From Methylobacterium sp. 77 (GTDB taxonomy: Bacteria > Pseudomonadota > Alphaproteobacteria > Rhizobiales > Beijerinckiaceae), in the NCBI RefSeq assembly GCF_000372825.1, contig NZ_KB910516.1:1-50000 (forward strand): DNA of 50,000 nt. Direction: 5' to 3'. A model generated the notes under the pieces. The model had not been told where the DNA came from. It did not search any database and saw nothing but the letters and a program-made list of their open reading frames with translations. Positions 40,743 through 49,629 of the stretch are shown here, one piece after another (the first letter of the stretch is position 1; the number at the start of each line of letters is the position of its first letter). The position numbers and the translations under genes were made by a program.

Positions 40743-41573
40743 CATCGATCCTCGGCCATGGGTGAATATCGGGAAACGGCCCCGCATGGCTCGTGCCGGA
40801 TCAAGAAGCGTCTGGGCCGCATGAGGTTGCGCGGATTGAGAAAAAATCGCTCCCCGGATCGTCCGCGAACGGATCGGTCCCCCGGTGGCCGATCTGGACT
40901 TTTCGCCCCACCGCGCCTATATCAAAGCCGCGTTTGATGACCGGTTCGTAATAACGTTTCAGGACCCGGAGGGCAGTACTCCGGCGCCTCCACCAAAAGC
41001 GCATCGTGATGCGCTTCTGATGGGGGCGAAATAGGATCGACTGGGCGGTAAAGGGATCGCGAGAGCGTCGGTAAGGACTCGACCGGTTTGGCGCAGGTAA
41101 CCCCTGTTCCAAGTATTTGGCCAAAACTCTAAATGCCAACGATAACGTTGTCATGGATGCCCGCCTCGCGGCGTAAGCATCTTGCGGTAGGGTAACCGTC
41201 GAAACAGAACCCGGGGCTTCGGCTCCGGGACCCACCTTTCCCATTATTTCTTGAACGTATCGTCGACAGCCCCGGCCATGCCGCAGAGGGCTGTGTTTGC
41301 GTTCGCAAGTCCATCGACGACGGGCGCGATCGTTGGATGCGCCGACATCCTGAAGACGTCCCTTCCGTGTGATCTTGGTCGCACCGAAGGGTGTGCGCCC
41401 GCACACGCAGTATCTAGAACCCTTCCAGCCAGTTGTTGCCGGATTGCCCTGCGCTACATCGCAGCGCGAGGGAAAGTTCTTCGCCATCGAGCGTTTGCCG
41501 ATGGCTCGCATAGAACTTCCGCGACTCGACCCAACGGATTTTCTACGTCTTTGGAACAGGTTCGGAGAATGCC
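40743..41573. other. 831-bp intergenic region with one palindrome
   Basis: I see no convincing gene in either strand; the long minus-strand ORF here lacks family-like sequence and consists of Arg/Ser-rich shadow sequence. The only clear structure is the palindrome at 40997-41016. The last 150 bp must contain the promoter of the paoABC operon. A small RNA or a decayed gene is possible. Confidence 0.4.
40997..41016. repeat. Perfect palindrome AAGCGCATC/GATGCGCTT
   Basis: A 9-bp perfect inverted repeat with a 2-nt centre. On the minus strand it is followed by TTTTGG, giving a terminator-like look; with no gene upstream on that strand it may equally be a dispersed repeat. Confidence 0.5.
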
Positions 41574-42209
41574 ATGTATGGCCCTGAAGACCTCGAACTC
41601 AATCGGCGTCATCTGATGGCCGGAGCTTCGGCCTGTGCCGTCGCGACCGCCTGCCCGTCGGCAGCCTGGGCCGCGACCCCGGATTCGTCCGATCCCGTCA
41701 TGTCCAAAGTATCGCTGACGGTGAACGGGACGTCGCACGAGATCGATATCGATACGCGCACGACGTTGCTCGACGCGTTACGCGAACATCTGCACCTGAC
41801 CGGTGCCAAGAAGGGCTGCGACCACGGGCAGTGCGGTGCCTGCACGATGATCGTCGAAGGACGGCGCATCAATTCCTGCCTGACCCTCGCGGTCATGCAT
41901 CAGGGCGACGCCATCACGACCATCGAGGGGTTCGGCAAGCCGGATGACCTGCACCCGATGCAGGCCGCCTTCGTCAAGCATGACGGCTATCAGTGCGGCT
42001 TCTGCACGCCGGGCCAGATCTGCTCCGGGATCGCCGTCCTCGACGAGATCAGGGCCGGTATCCCGAGCCACGTCACTGCCGATCTCACCGCGTCGGCCTC
42101 CATCACGAGCGACGAGATCCGCGAGCGCATGAGCGGCAACATCTGTCGCTGCGGCGCCTATTCCAACATCGTCGACGCCATGACGGAAGTCGCGGGGAGG
42201 CAGGCATGA
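41574..42209 (+). CDS. paoA: Periplasmic aldehyde oxidoreductase [2Fe-2S] subunit with Tat signal
   Basis: The 211-aa protein begins with a twin-arginine signal ([18 protein letters not shown] and an AWAA cleavage region). The two cluster motifs follow: [13 protein letters not shown], then [12 protein letters not shown] and [15 protein letters not shown]. In E. coli PaoABC (YagTSR) the small subunit alone carries the Tat signal and brings the assembled trimer to the periplasm. A GGAG site lies about 9 nt before the ATG. The start of the next gene overlaps by ATGA. Substrates are probably aldehydes, but not determined here. Confidence 0.92.
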   Translation: MYGPEDLELNRRHLMAGASACAVATACPSAAWAATPDSSDPVMSKVSLTVNGTSHEIDIDTRTTLLDALREHLHLTGAKKGCDHGQCGACTMIVEGRRINSCLTLAVMHQGDAITTIEGFGKPDDLHPMQAAFVKHDGYQCGFCTPGQICSGIAVLDEIRAGIPSHVTADLTASASITSDEIRERMSGNICRCGAYSNIVDAMTEVAGRQA

Positions 42210-43156
42210 AGTCTTTCACCTACGAGCGCGCGACCTCGCCAGCCGCGGCCGCCGCAGCGGTCACACGTGTGCCGGGGGCGAAGTTCATCGCCGGCGGCAC
42301 AAACCTTCTCGACCTGATGAAGCTTCAGGTTGAAACGCCGACCCATCTCGTCGACGTCAACGGCCTGGATCTCGACAAGATCGAGCCGACGGAGGAGGGG
42401 GGCCTTCGCATCGGTGCCCTGGTGCGCAACACCGATCTTGCCGCCGATCTGCGGGTGCGGCGTGGATACGCCGTGTTGAGCCGGGCGCTGCTCGCCGGTG
42501 CCTCGGGACAACTTCGCAACAAGGCGACGACGGCCGGAAACCTGCTCCAGCGCACCCGCTGCCCGTACTTCTATGACACGGCGCAGCCCTGCAACAAGCG
42601 CGAGCCCGGAAGCGGCTGTTCGGCCATCGGCGGTATCAGCCGTCAGCTCGCGGTGGTCGGTGGCAGCGAGGCGTGTATCGCCACGCATCCCGGCGACATG
42701 GCCGTGGCCATGCGGGTTCTCGACGCCAATGTGGAGACGGTGAACGACCAGGGCGTCACGCGGACGATCCCCATCGCCGATTTCCATCGCCTGCCCGGAG
42801 ATACGCCGCAGATCGAGACGAGCCTGCAGCCCGGCGAACTCATCACCGCCGTCACGCTCCCGAAGCCGGTCGCGGGAACGCATGTCTATCGCAAGGTTCG
42901 CGACCGGGCCTCCTACGCCTTCGCGCTCGTCTCCATCGCGGGCATCGTCCAGCGTGACGGAACCGGGCGCATCGCCGTGGGCGGCGTCGCGCCGAAGCCG
43001 TGGCGCGATGAGGCCGCCGAAGCGGAGCTGCCGAAGGGTGCCAAGGCGGCGACGGAGCGTCTCTTCTCCGGGGCCAAGCCGACCCACGACAACGCGTACA
43101 AGCTAAAGCTCACCGAGCGTGCACTCGGCGCGATCCTGTCCGAAGCGAGGGCCTGA
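42206..43156 (+). CDS. paoB: Periplasmic aldehyde oxidoreductase FAD/[4Fe-4S] subunit
   Basis: The 316-aa protein has FAD motifs [14 protein letters not shown] and [16 protein letters not shown] Cys-rich insertion follows ([20 protein letters not shown] then CSAIGG), which in PaoB holds an extra [4Fe-4S] cluster. That insertion separates this type from xanthine dehydrogenase FAD subunits. It has no signal of its own and would be co-exported with the PaoA-like subunit. Confidence 0.92.
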   Translation: MKSFTYERATSPAAAAAAVTRVPGAKFIAGGTNLLDLMKLQVETPTHLVDVNGLDLDKIEPTEEGGLRIGALVRNTDLAADLRVRRGYAVLSRALLAGASGQLRNKATTAGNLLQRTRCPYFYDTAQPCNKREPGSGCSAIGGISRQLAVVGGSEACIATHPGDMAVAMRVLDANVETVNDQGVTRTIPIADFHRLPGDTPQIETSLQPGELITAVTLPKPVAGTHVYRKVRDRASYAFALVSIAGIVQRDGTGRIAVGGVAPKPWRDEAAEAELPKGAKAATERLFSGAKPTHDNAYKLKLTERALGAILSEARA

Positions 43157-43159
43157 ACC

Positions 43160-45364
43160 ATGAAGTTCGACACTCCCGCCGGCCGAAACCCGATCGACCA
43201 GCTCAAGGTCATCGGCAAGGCGACGGACCGGATCGATGGTCCCTTCAAGACCACCGGCACGGCTCATTACGCCTATGATTGGCACGATCCGCAATCGAAG
43301 GCGGTCTACGGATTCGTCGTCGGTGCGACCATCGCCAAGGGGCGGATCGACGCGATGGATCTGAGGGCTGCGAAAGCCGCGCGCGGCGTCCTCGCCATCG
43401 TCACGGCCGAGAATGCCGGTCCTCTCGACAAGGGCAAGCTCAACGCCGCCAAGCTCCTCGGAGGCCCTGAAATCGAGCATTACCACCAGGCCGTGGCCGT
43501 GGTGGTGGCTGAGACGTTCGAGCAGGCCCGCGCCGCCGCCGCTCTGGTTCGCATCGATTACACCGAGGCCAAGGGCGCGTTCGACCTGGCGGCGGTGAAG
43601 GATACCGGCAAGCCGGAGAAGCTGGCCGGCGCCCCGTCGGACACGTCCATCGGCGATTTCGATGGGGCCTTCGCCGCCGCCCCCATCCAGCTGGATGCGA
43701 CCTACACCACGCCCGATCAGGCCCATGCGATGATGGAGCCTCATGCCTCCATCGCCTCCTGGGACGGCGACAGCCTGACGGTCTGGACCTCGAACCAGAT
43801 GATTGCCTGGGGCACGCGCGATCTTGCCCTGACCCTCGGCATCCCGAAGGACAGGGTTCGTCTCATCTCGCCGTTCGTCGGCGGCGGGTTCGGCGGCAAG
43901 CTGTTCCTGCGGTCGGAAGCCGTCATGGCGGCTTTGGGCGCCCGCGCCGCGAAGCGACCCGTGAAGGTCGCGCTGACGCGGCCGCTCACGTTCAACAACA
44001 CCGTTCACCGCCCCGCCACGATCCAGCGCATCCGCCTCGGCGCGACTCCTGACGGCACCATCACCGCCATCGGCCACGAGAGCTGGTCCGGCAACCTTCC
44101 GGGCGGCAAGCCGGAGGCGGCGGTGCAGCAGACGCGCTTGCTCTATGCGGGGGCGAACCGCATGACCCAGACCCGGCTCGCAATGCTCGATCTGCCGGAG
44201 GGCAATTCCATGCGTGCGCCCGGCGAGGCGCCCGGCCTGATGGTGCTCGAGATCGCCATGGACGAGATGGCGGAGAAGATCGGCCTCGACCCTGTCGAGT
44301 TCCGTATCCGCAACGATACCCAGGTCGATCCCGAGAAGCCCGAGCGCCCCTTCTCACAGCGTAGCCTGATCGCATGCCTTCGCCAGGGCGCATCGCGCTT
44401 CGAATGGGACAGGCGTGTCGTGAAGCCCGGTAAGGTCCGCGATGGGCGCTGGCTCGTCGGAATGGGCGTCGCCGCCGCCTTCCGCAACAACATGACGATC
44501 AAATCCGGCGCACGCGTCCGCCTCGATCGCGAAGGCGTCGTCACGGTCGAGACCGACATGACCGACATCGGCACCGGCAGCTACACCATCATCGGCCAGA
44601 CGGCCGCCGAAATGATGGGACTCGGCCTCGACAAGGTCATGGTCAGGCTCGGCGATTCCACGTTTCCGGTCTCGTCGGGCTCGGGTGGACAGTTCGGCGC
44701 CAACAGCTCCACCTCGGGTGTCTATGCGGCATGCGTGAAGCTGCGCGAGGCGGTGGCACAATCCCTCGGCTTCAACTCGGCCGACGCGGTTTTCGAAGAC
44801 GGCAAGGTCCGCTCCGGCAACCGCTCCGCCGCGTTGGCGGAGGCGGCGAAAGGGGGCGACATCGTCGCCGAGGACACGATCGAGTTCGGCGATCTCTCCA
44901 AGACCTATCAACAATCGACCTTCGGCGCGCATTTCGTCGAGGTCGGCGTCGATGCAAGCACCGCCGAGATCAGAGTGAGGCGAATGCTGGCGGTCTGCGC
45001 CGCCGGGCGCATCCTCAATCCGAAATCGGCCCGCAGCCAAGTCATCGGCGGCATGACCATGGGGGTGGGTGCCGCCCTATTGGAGGAACTGGCCGTTGAT
45101 ACGAAGCGCGGCTTCTTCGTCAACCACGACCTCGCCGGCTACGAAGTGCCCGTCCATGCCGACATTCCGCACCAGGAGGTGATCTTCCTCGACGAGACCG
45201 ATCCGATCTCTTCGCCGATGAAGGCCAAGGGTGTCGGCGAACTCGGCATTTGCGGTGTGGGCGCTGCAGTCGCCAACGCGGTGTACAACGCCACGGGGAT
45301 AAGGGTTCGCGATTACCCGGTTACCCTCGACAAACTCCTCGACCGCATGCCCGACGCGGCCTGA
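43160..45364 (+). CDS. paoC: Periplasmic aldehyde oxidoreductase molybdenum subunit
   Basis: The 734-aa protein is the molybdenum cofactor subunit. Key segments are FVGGGFGGKLFLRSEAVMAA, MRAPGEAPGLMVLEIAMDEM, SGSGGQFGANSSTSGVYAAC and AKGVGELGICGVGAAVANAV, the last with the catalytic Glu. It follows the FAD subunit after 3 nt. No PaoD/MocA-like chaperone gene follows; the next gene is convergent. The length matches PaoC. Confidence 0.93.
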   Translation: MKFDTPAGRNPIDQLKVIGKATDRIDGPFKTTGTAHYAYDWHDPQSKAVYGFVVGATIAKGRIDAMDLRAAKAARGVLAIVTAENAGPLDKGKLNAAKLLGGPEIEHYHQAVAVVVAETFEQARAAAALVRIDYTEAKGAFDLAAVKDTGKPEKLAGAPSDTSIGDFDGAFAAAPIQLDATYTTPDQAHAMMEPHASIASWDGDSLTVWTSNQMIAWGTRDLALTLGIPKDRVRLISPFVGGGFGGKLFLRSEAVMAALGARAAKRPVKVALTRPLTFNNTVHRPATIQRIRLGATPDGTITAIGHESWSGNLPGGKPEAAVQQTRLLYAGANRMTQTRLAMLDLPEGNSMRAPGEAPGLMVLEIAMDEMAEKIGLDPVEFRIRNDTQVDPEKPERPFSQRSLIACLRQGASRFEWDRRVVKPGKVRDGRWLVGMGVAAAFRNNMTIKSGARVRLDREGVVTVETDMTDIGTGSYTIIGQTAAEMMGLGLDKVMVRLGDSTFPVSSGSGGQFGANSSTSGVYAACVKLREAVAQSLGFNSADAVFEDGKVRSGNRSAALAEAAKGGDIVAEDTIEFGDLSKTYQQSTFGAHFVEVGVDASTAEIRVRRMLAVCAAGRILNPKSARSQVIGGMTMGVGAALLEELAVDTKRGFFVNHDLAGYEVPVHADIPHQEVIFLDETDPISSPMKAKGVGELGICGVGAAVANAVYNATGIRVRDYPVTLDKLLDRMPDAA

Positions 45365-45381
45365 GGATACTGGATCGGCCA

Positions 45382-45404
45382 AGGGCGCGTGCCTGGCGCG
45401 CCCT
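45382..45404. terminator. Hairpin between convergent paoC and RTX genes
   Basis: A perfect 8-bp GC-rich stem (45382-45389 with 45397-45404, AGGGCGCG/CGCGCCCT) with a 7-nt loop, followed by a second small stem CGATCG-N6-CGATCG containing TTT. It can serve both converging genes. Confidence 0.65.
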
Positions 45405-45432
45405 CGATCGTTTCCCCGATCGTGAACCGTGT

Positions 45433-46347
45433 TCAGATGACGAAGAAGTCATCGGCTGCGATGGACGCGACAGCCGTCGAATCCAGCCTCGCGATGGCGA
45501 CGGGATCGAAGCCGGAACCGGACCCGTCGGCATCGTAATAGACGAGGTTGTTCCAGGTCGAGACGGCGATCCTGTCGCTCGCATCGAGGTCGCTGGCATC
45601 GTAGGTGTCGGTGATCTTGAAGGCGTTGGCCGAGAGTTCGCCACGTCCGAGGGCCCGGAAGATCGCGTCGTCCAACCGGATCGTGTCGTCCGCGTGCCGG
45701 AAATCGGTGATCCTGTCGGGGCTGTTGCCGTTCGGTGCCGTGTCGAAGAGGAACGTGTCGGCACCGGTCCCGCCAGTGAGCACGTCCAGGCCGCTTCCTC
45801 CGACCAGGACGTCGTTCCCGCCTCTCCCGATCAGCGTATCGTCACCTGCACCGCCCGCCAGTCGATTGGCCGAATTGTTGCCCGACAAGGTGTCACCGTA
45901 TTGAGCGCCGTTGACGTCTTCGATGTCGGCGAGGCGATCCGTATCGACGAAGTGGAACAGCAAACCGGAATCGAGGTGGTAGACCGCGTCTTCCTGAACC
46001 GCGGTGCCCCGCCTGAGATCGACGATGACGCGACCGTAGAACGCGCTGTAATCGACGAGATCGGTCCCGCTTCCGCCGGACATGACATCCGTGCCGTGGA
46101 TGTCCACGAACGTGTCGTTGCCCGAGCCGCCATACATCCGGTCGTTGCCCCAATCTCCCTTGAGCGTGTCCCGACCGTCCGACCCGTAGAGGCGATCGTT
46201 GCCATTGCCGCCGTACAGGTGGTCGCTCCCGTCCCCGCCGAGCAGCAGATCGTTGCCTTCGAGACCGTAGATCCAGTCGGCCCGGTCTGTGCCGACGAGC
46301 TCGTCATCCTTGAAGAACCAGTCCTGATCGCCACGGATCGTCGCCAT
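45433..46347 (-). CDS. RTX calcium-binding secreted protein
   Basis: The 304-aa protein has two blocks of glycine-rich RTX nonapeptides that form a calcium beta-roll. The first has about five units from residue 25 on ([20 protein letters not shown] and onward); the second has about four ([20 protein letters not shown]). The C-terminal domain ends [10 protein letters not shown], an acidic-plus-hydrophobic tail typical of type I secretion signals. No N-terminal signal peptide is present, as expected for that route. No enzyme domain is visible. The ATG at 46347 has GAGGAGG upstream. An FNR-like box lies 77-90 nt upstream. No type I exporter genes are in the window. Confidence 0.88.
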   Translation of the reverse strand: MATIRGDQDWFFKDDELVGTDRADWIYGLEGNDLLLGGDGSDHLYGGNGNDRLYGSDGRDTLKGDWGNDRMYGGSGNDTFVDIHGTDVMSGGSGTDLVDYSAFYGRVIVDLRRGTAVQEDAVYHLDSGLLFHFVDTDRLADIEDVNGAQYGDTLSGNNSANRLAGGAGDDTLIGRGGNDVLVGGSGLDVLTGGTGADTFLFDTAPNGNSPDRITDFRHADDTIRLDDAIFRALGRGELSANAFKITDTYDASDLDASDRIAVSTWNNLVYYDADGSGSGFDPVAIARLDSTAVASIAADDFFVI

Positions 46348-46423
46348 GATGTGCCTCCTCGGGGCCGGTGATCGATGATCGATCTCCGTGACCAGAGATT
46401 GCACTCCCGCATAAAACCATTCC

Positions 46424-46437
46424 GTGATGTGGATCAA
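46424..46437 (-). promoter_or_regulatory. FNR/FixK-like box upstream of the RTX gene
   Basis: On the minus strand the site reads TTGAT-CCAC-ATCAC, nine of ten matches to TTGAT-N4-ATCAA. It is 77-90 nt upstream of the RTX start codon. The Crp/Fnr-type regulator at 49.6 kb is a candidate to bind it. Confidence 0.45.
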
Positions 46438-46482
46438 ACATGCCGTGGTGGGGTAGCTTGGACAGCCGCTGTCGCGCGTCCA

Positions 46483-48339
46483 TCACCCGACAGGCGGTGA
46501 AATCGGGCGAAAGCCGACGACGTCGATCGGCTCGCTGCGCCCGCGCAGGGAGACACGCTTTCTCCGTCCAGGCTCCGGCAGTTCGACACCGGCGACAAGG
46601 CCCATACTCAGGACGATCGCCACGCCCTCCGCCTTCGCCACATCCATGAGGCGGCTCGCGACGTTCACCGTATCGCCGGTGGCGGTGATGTGCTGGTTGC
46701 GAGCGCCTCCGAGTCGCGAGATCACGACCGGTCCGCCATGGGCGCCGATGCGCAGGCCGGTCACCGCCCCTGTCTCGGCAGCGAGCCGTCCGATCCAATC
46801 TTCGAGATCGGTGATGAGGGCGAAGGCGGTCGTGACGGCGCGCTCGGAATCGTCGGGGCGAGCCTCCGGCAAACCGAACAGGATCATGGCCCCGTCGCCC
46901 ATGAAACTCGTCACCGAACCGTCGCGGCGCGTGGCGGTGTCCTCGACGAGATCGTGCATATCCTTGAGCAGCGCACGCGTCCGCACGGGTCCGAGCCTCT
47001 CGCTCATGCCGGTGAAGCCGGAGAGATCGACGAACAGGATCGCCGCCCGTTGCTCCACCGGCGCCGCGAGGAAATCGGGTTGCGCAGAAAGCCTCGCCGC
47101 GACTGCCGGGGGATGGAAGCTCAGCAAGCCGTCGCGGGCCTGCGTCAATTGACGCTCGCGGTGCCGGTCGAGCCACAGCCGAGCCGCGATGAACGGCACG
47201 AGTGGAACCGAGACCGCCACGAGAGGAAGCGCCATGGCGAGCCAGATGCCCTGCGCGAACAGGATGAACGCGACGATGACGACGGCGCCGATCACGAGCG
47301 CCGCCAGGGCGACGCCGAGGGCCACCCGGCGGATGGAAAGGGCGAGCACGACAACAATCGGCAGCAGGAAAGCGTTGGCCGCATCGGCGTGCCGCACGCT
47401 CGACGTCCGCATCAACGCATCGCCATGCAGCAGATGAGACGCCGCGGTGGCGAGCAGCTCGACGCCCGGTAGCACCGGGTCGAAGGGCGTACTGAGCGTG
47501 TCGCCGCTGGCGAGCGCGGTCGAACCGACGAAGAGCAGCTTGCCGCCGAGGCTCTCGGCACTCTCGCCCTCCATGACGCTTCTGGCGCTCACGGTGCGGA
47601 TCGTGCCCTGTGGGCCGTAGAACCGTAATGCGAGTCCGGCACCAATATCGACGGGAGTCTCTCGCCCGGCCAGCGTGATCGAATCCGCTGTCAGGATCGG
47701 CTGGCTCCCCGTCGCGATGCTGACGGCCCGGAGCGGCAGGGCAGGGTGGAGCGCGTTCCCCTCGGCGATCAGAAGAGGGATGTGTCGTGGCGTCCCGCTC
47801 TCGTCGCCAGCCACGTTGACGAGGCCGAGGCGCGCCGATTCCCGCAACGGCACGACCGGGCGCAGGATCGCCTGCGCGACGGGGATGTTCGTGACCGCGC
47901 CCTGGCTGGCCCGCGCTTCCGGTCCGCTGCGCGAAAAACTCGCCGCCATGCCGATGACCGTCGGCGCATCGGCCAGAGCAGCCGCGAGATCCGCGTCGAC
48001 CTCCGGCTTTCCCGGATCGACGAACAGGATATCGACCGCGATTACCTTCGGGGCCTTCGCCGCCAGCGCGCGCAGGAGCTTGGCGACATAGCTGCGTGGC
48101 AGCGGGTAGGTCCCGGCGGCGGCGATGGTCGCATCGTCGATGGCGATCACCACCACGTTGTCGGGCGCCGGCCTCGGGCCGATGAGCGAGAAACGCAGAT
48201 CGGTGAGGGCCGCCTCGATCCGGTCGAAGGGCGCTGCGTCACCGCGATGATGCGGCAGAACGAGACAGAGGCTCCAGCCGCAGCAGAATGCCATCGCCGC
48301 CAGGGCGAGGACGAGATGCGGCGGGACGCGTCGCAGCAT
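46483..48339 (-). CDS. CHASE2-domain adenylate/guanylate cyclase
   Basis: The 618-aa membrane protein has an N-terminal span (about residues 8-28), a periplasmic CHASE2 domain (about 45-310, with VVVIAIDDATIAAAGTYPLP and KVIAVDILFVDPGKPEVDAD), and three clustered spans (about 320-395). A class III cyclase domain follows at about 430-600. It has both metal Asp residues (ILFVDLSGFTGMSERLG and GSVTSFMGDGAMILFG) and ATGDTVNVASRL, with the Thr favouring ATP over GTP. It should make cAMP in response to an unknown envelope signal. It shares one nucleotide (TGATG) with the upstream FecR-like gene, a pairing often seen for CHASE2 cyclases. Confidence 0.92.
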   Translation of the reverse strand: MLRRVPPHLVLALAAMAFCCGWSLCLVLPHHRGDAAPFDRIEAALTDLRFSLIGPRPAPDNVVVIAIDDATIAAAGTYPLPRSYVAKLLRALAAKAPKVIAVDILFVDPGKPEVDADLAAALADAPTVIGMAASFSRSGPEARASQGAVTNIPVAQAILRPVVPLRESARLGLVNVAGDESGTPRHIPLLIAEGNALHPALPLRAVSIATGSQPILTADSITLAGRETPVDIGAGLALRFYGPQGTIRTVSARSVMEGESAESLGGKLLFVGSTALASGDTLSTPFDPVLPGVELLATAASHLLHGDALMRTSSVRHADAANAFLLPIVVVLALSIRRVALGVALAALVIGAVVIVAFILFAQGIWLAMALPLVAVSVPLVPFIAARLWLDRHRERQLTQARDGLLSFHPPAVAARLSAQPDFLAAPVEQRAAILFVDLSGFTGMSERLGPVRTRALLKDMHDLVEDTATRRDGSVTSFMGDGAMILFGLPEARPDDSERAVTTAFALITDLEDWIGRLAAETGAVTGLRIGAHGGPVVISRLGGARNQHITATGDTVNVASRLMDVAKAEGVAIVLSMGLVAGVELPEPGRRKRVSLRGRSEPIDVVGFRPISPPVG

Positions 48340-48896
48340 CAGCGGCCGAAACGGGCGAGGAGATGGAGGCGCCGTTCACGAGGCCAGGATTTCGGTGCGA
48401 GTGGCCCGTCCGCCGCCCCCACATCGACGCCGTCCCCCGCTCCGAGGGTGACCGAGCCCGCGGTCTCACCCGCCCTGGCGACCACGACCCGTCCGGTCTG
48501 GACGAACACCGCCGATGTGGCGGGGGCGGCATCCACAATCCAGGTGGTTCCGCGCACCGAGGCGACGGCATGGGGCGTTCGGACCTGAAACCCACCACGC
48601 CTGCCCGGCGGATACTCGATGAGCAGAGCCTTGCTCTTCAACTCGGCTGCGTCGGGCCGGCCATCGCGGTCTTCGTCGATGAGACGGTAGGCGGCACCCT
48701 TTTCGGCAACCAGCTTGAGGCCGTCGTCGCAACTCAGGACCGAGCGCGGTGGATCGCTGTAATCGACGAGGCTGCAGCCCTTGGTCTGGGCCACCGCTCC
48801 TCCCGGCAGGAAGCAGAGCGCCAGGCCGATGAGCCGAATGTGACTGAGCCGGAAATGGGCGCCGAGCCGGGAACGGTCTGTGCAAGGTGGTGTCAT
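48339..48896 (-). CDS. FecR-like exported protein with an EF-hand-like loop
   Basis: The 185-aa protein has a signal peptide (hydrophobic HIRLIGLALCFLPGGAVAQ), so it is periplasmic. Residues about 75-90 contain DEDRDGRPDAAE, which fits the EF-hand calcium-loop pattern DxDxDGxxDxxE. A FecR-type beta domain follows (FQVRTPHAVASVRGTTWIVD then AVFVQTGRVVVARAGE). FecR domains without an anti-sigma region are common next to CHASE2 cyclases and may modulate the sensor. Its stop and the cyclase start share a nucleotide, so translation is coupled. Calcium binding is inferred from the motif alone. Confidence 0.82.
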   Translation of the reverse strand: MTPPCTDRSRLGAHFRLSHIRLIGLALCFLPGGAVAQTKGCSLVDYSDPPRSVLSCDDGLKLVAEKGAAYRLIDEDRDGRPDAAELKSKALLIEYPPGRRGGFQVRTPHAVASVRGTTWIVDAAPATSAVFVQTGRVVVARAGETAGSVTLGAGDGVDVGAADGPLAPKSWPRERRLHLLARFGR

Positions 48897-48951
48897 GGCA
48901 ATGCCCTCACGCCGTCTCGAAGGTGTCGTCGAACCGTTGGAGTTGTCTTCG

Positions 48952-49629
48952 TCAGCCCTTTGCCGACGCCAGTCGAGCCATATGCTGGGGATCGAGCAGC
49001 TGGATTCTACCGCGCCCGAGACGAAGCAGACCGCTTCGCTTCCAGGTCTGCAACTGCCGGTTCACGCTTTCGCGCGTGGCGCCCACGAACAAGGCCAGTT
49101 CTTCCTGGGACACGACGATCTCGTCACCGAAATCCTGGCCGAGGGCGATGAGCCGGCGGAGAAGGCGTTGTTCGAGGGGCAGAAAAGCCGCTTCCTCCGT
49201 GCGCTGACTCATCCAGCGGATGCGGTCGCAGAGAAGTTCGATGAACTGCACCGCCACGGAGGGACGGCGCTCGATCAAGGCGAGGAGATCGCGGCGCAGA
49301 ATGACGAAAAGCGTCGTCGGTTCGATGGCGATGGCGCTTGCCGTCCGGGGCCGCCCATCGAGCAGGGCAACCTCGCCGAAGACGTCGCCCGGGCCAAGCA
49401 TGTTCAACGTGGTCCTGCGTCCATCTTCGGTCTCGTTGCTGATCCGAACCTGCCCGCGCCGTACTGCATAGAGCGCGTCCCCGGCATCGCCCTTGAAGAA
49501 GAGCGTCTGGCCAGCCGAGAGGGATCGCGTGACGCAGAGAAGGGCGATGTCCCGCAGGGTCTCGTCTCCGAGGCCGGCAAAGAATGGGTTCACCGCAAGA
49601 AGCCCGACAAGATCGTATGGTTCGGCCAT
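48952..49629 (-). CDS. Crp/Fnr-family transcriptional regulator
   Basis: The 225-aa regulator has an N-terminal cyclic-nucleotide-binding beta-barrel: LSAGQTLFFKGDAGDALYAV, LGPGDVFGEVALLDGRPRTA. A long dimerisation helix and a C-terminal winged helix follow (SQEELALFVGATRESVNRQL, LLRLGRGRIQLLD). The GDVFGEVALLDGRPRTAS stretch matches the phosphate-binding cassette GE-[LI]-xxxxxx-R-[TS]-A of cAMP-binding members. No N-terminal cysteines for an FNR iron-sulfur cluster are present. With an adenylate cyclase two genes downstream, cAMP is the likely effector. The ATG at 49629 has a GAGGGAG site; a longer frame up to 49737 has no family similarity. Confidence 0.92.
   Translation of the reverse strand: MAEPYDLVGLLAVNPFFAGLGDETLRDIALLCVTRSLSAGQTLFFKGDAGDALYAVRRGQVRISNETEDGRRTTLNMLGPGDVFGEVALLDGRPRTASAIAIEPTTLFVILRRDLLALIERRPSVAVQFIELLCDRIRWMSQRTEEAAFLPLEQRLLRRLIALGQDFGDEIVVSQEELALFVGATRESVNRQLQTWKRSGLLRLGRGRIQLLDPQHMARLASAKG

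Noticed and set aside
40801..41511. 236-aa minus-strand ORF in the large gap
   Set aside because: No recognisable family, biased Arg/Ser composition and no ribosome-binding site; likely a chance open frame in GC-rich DNA.
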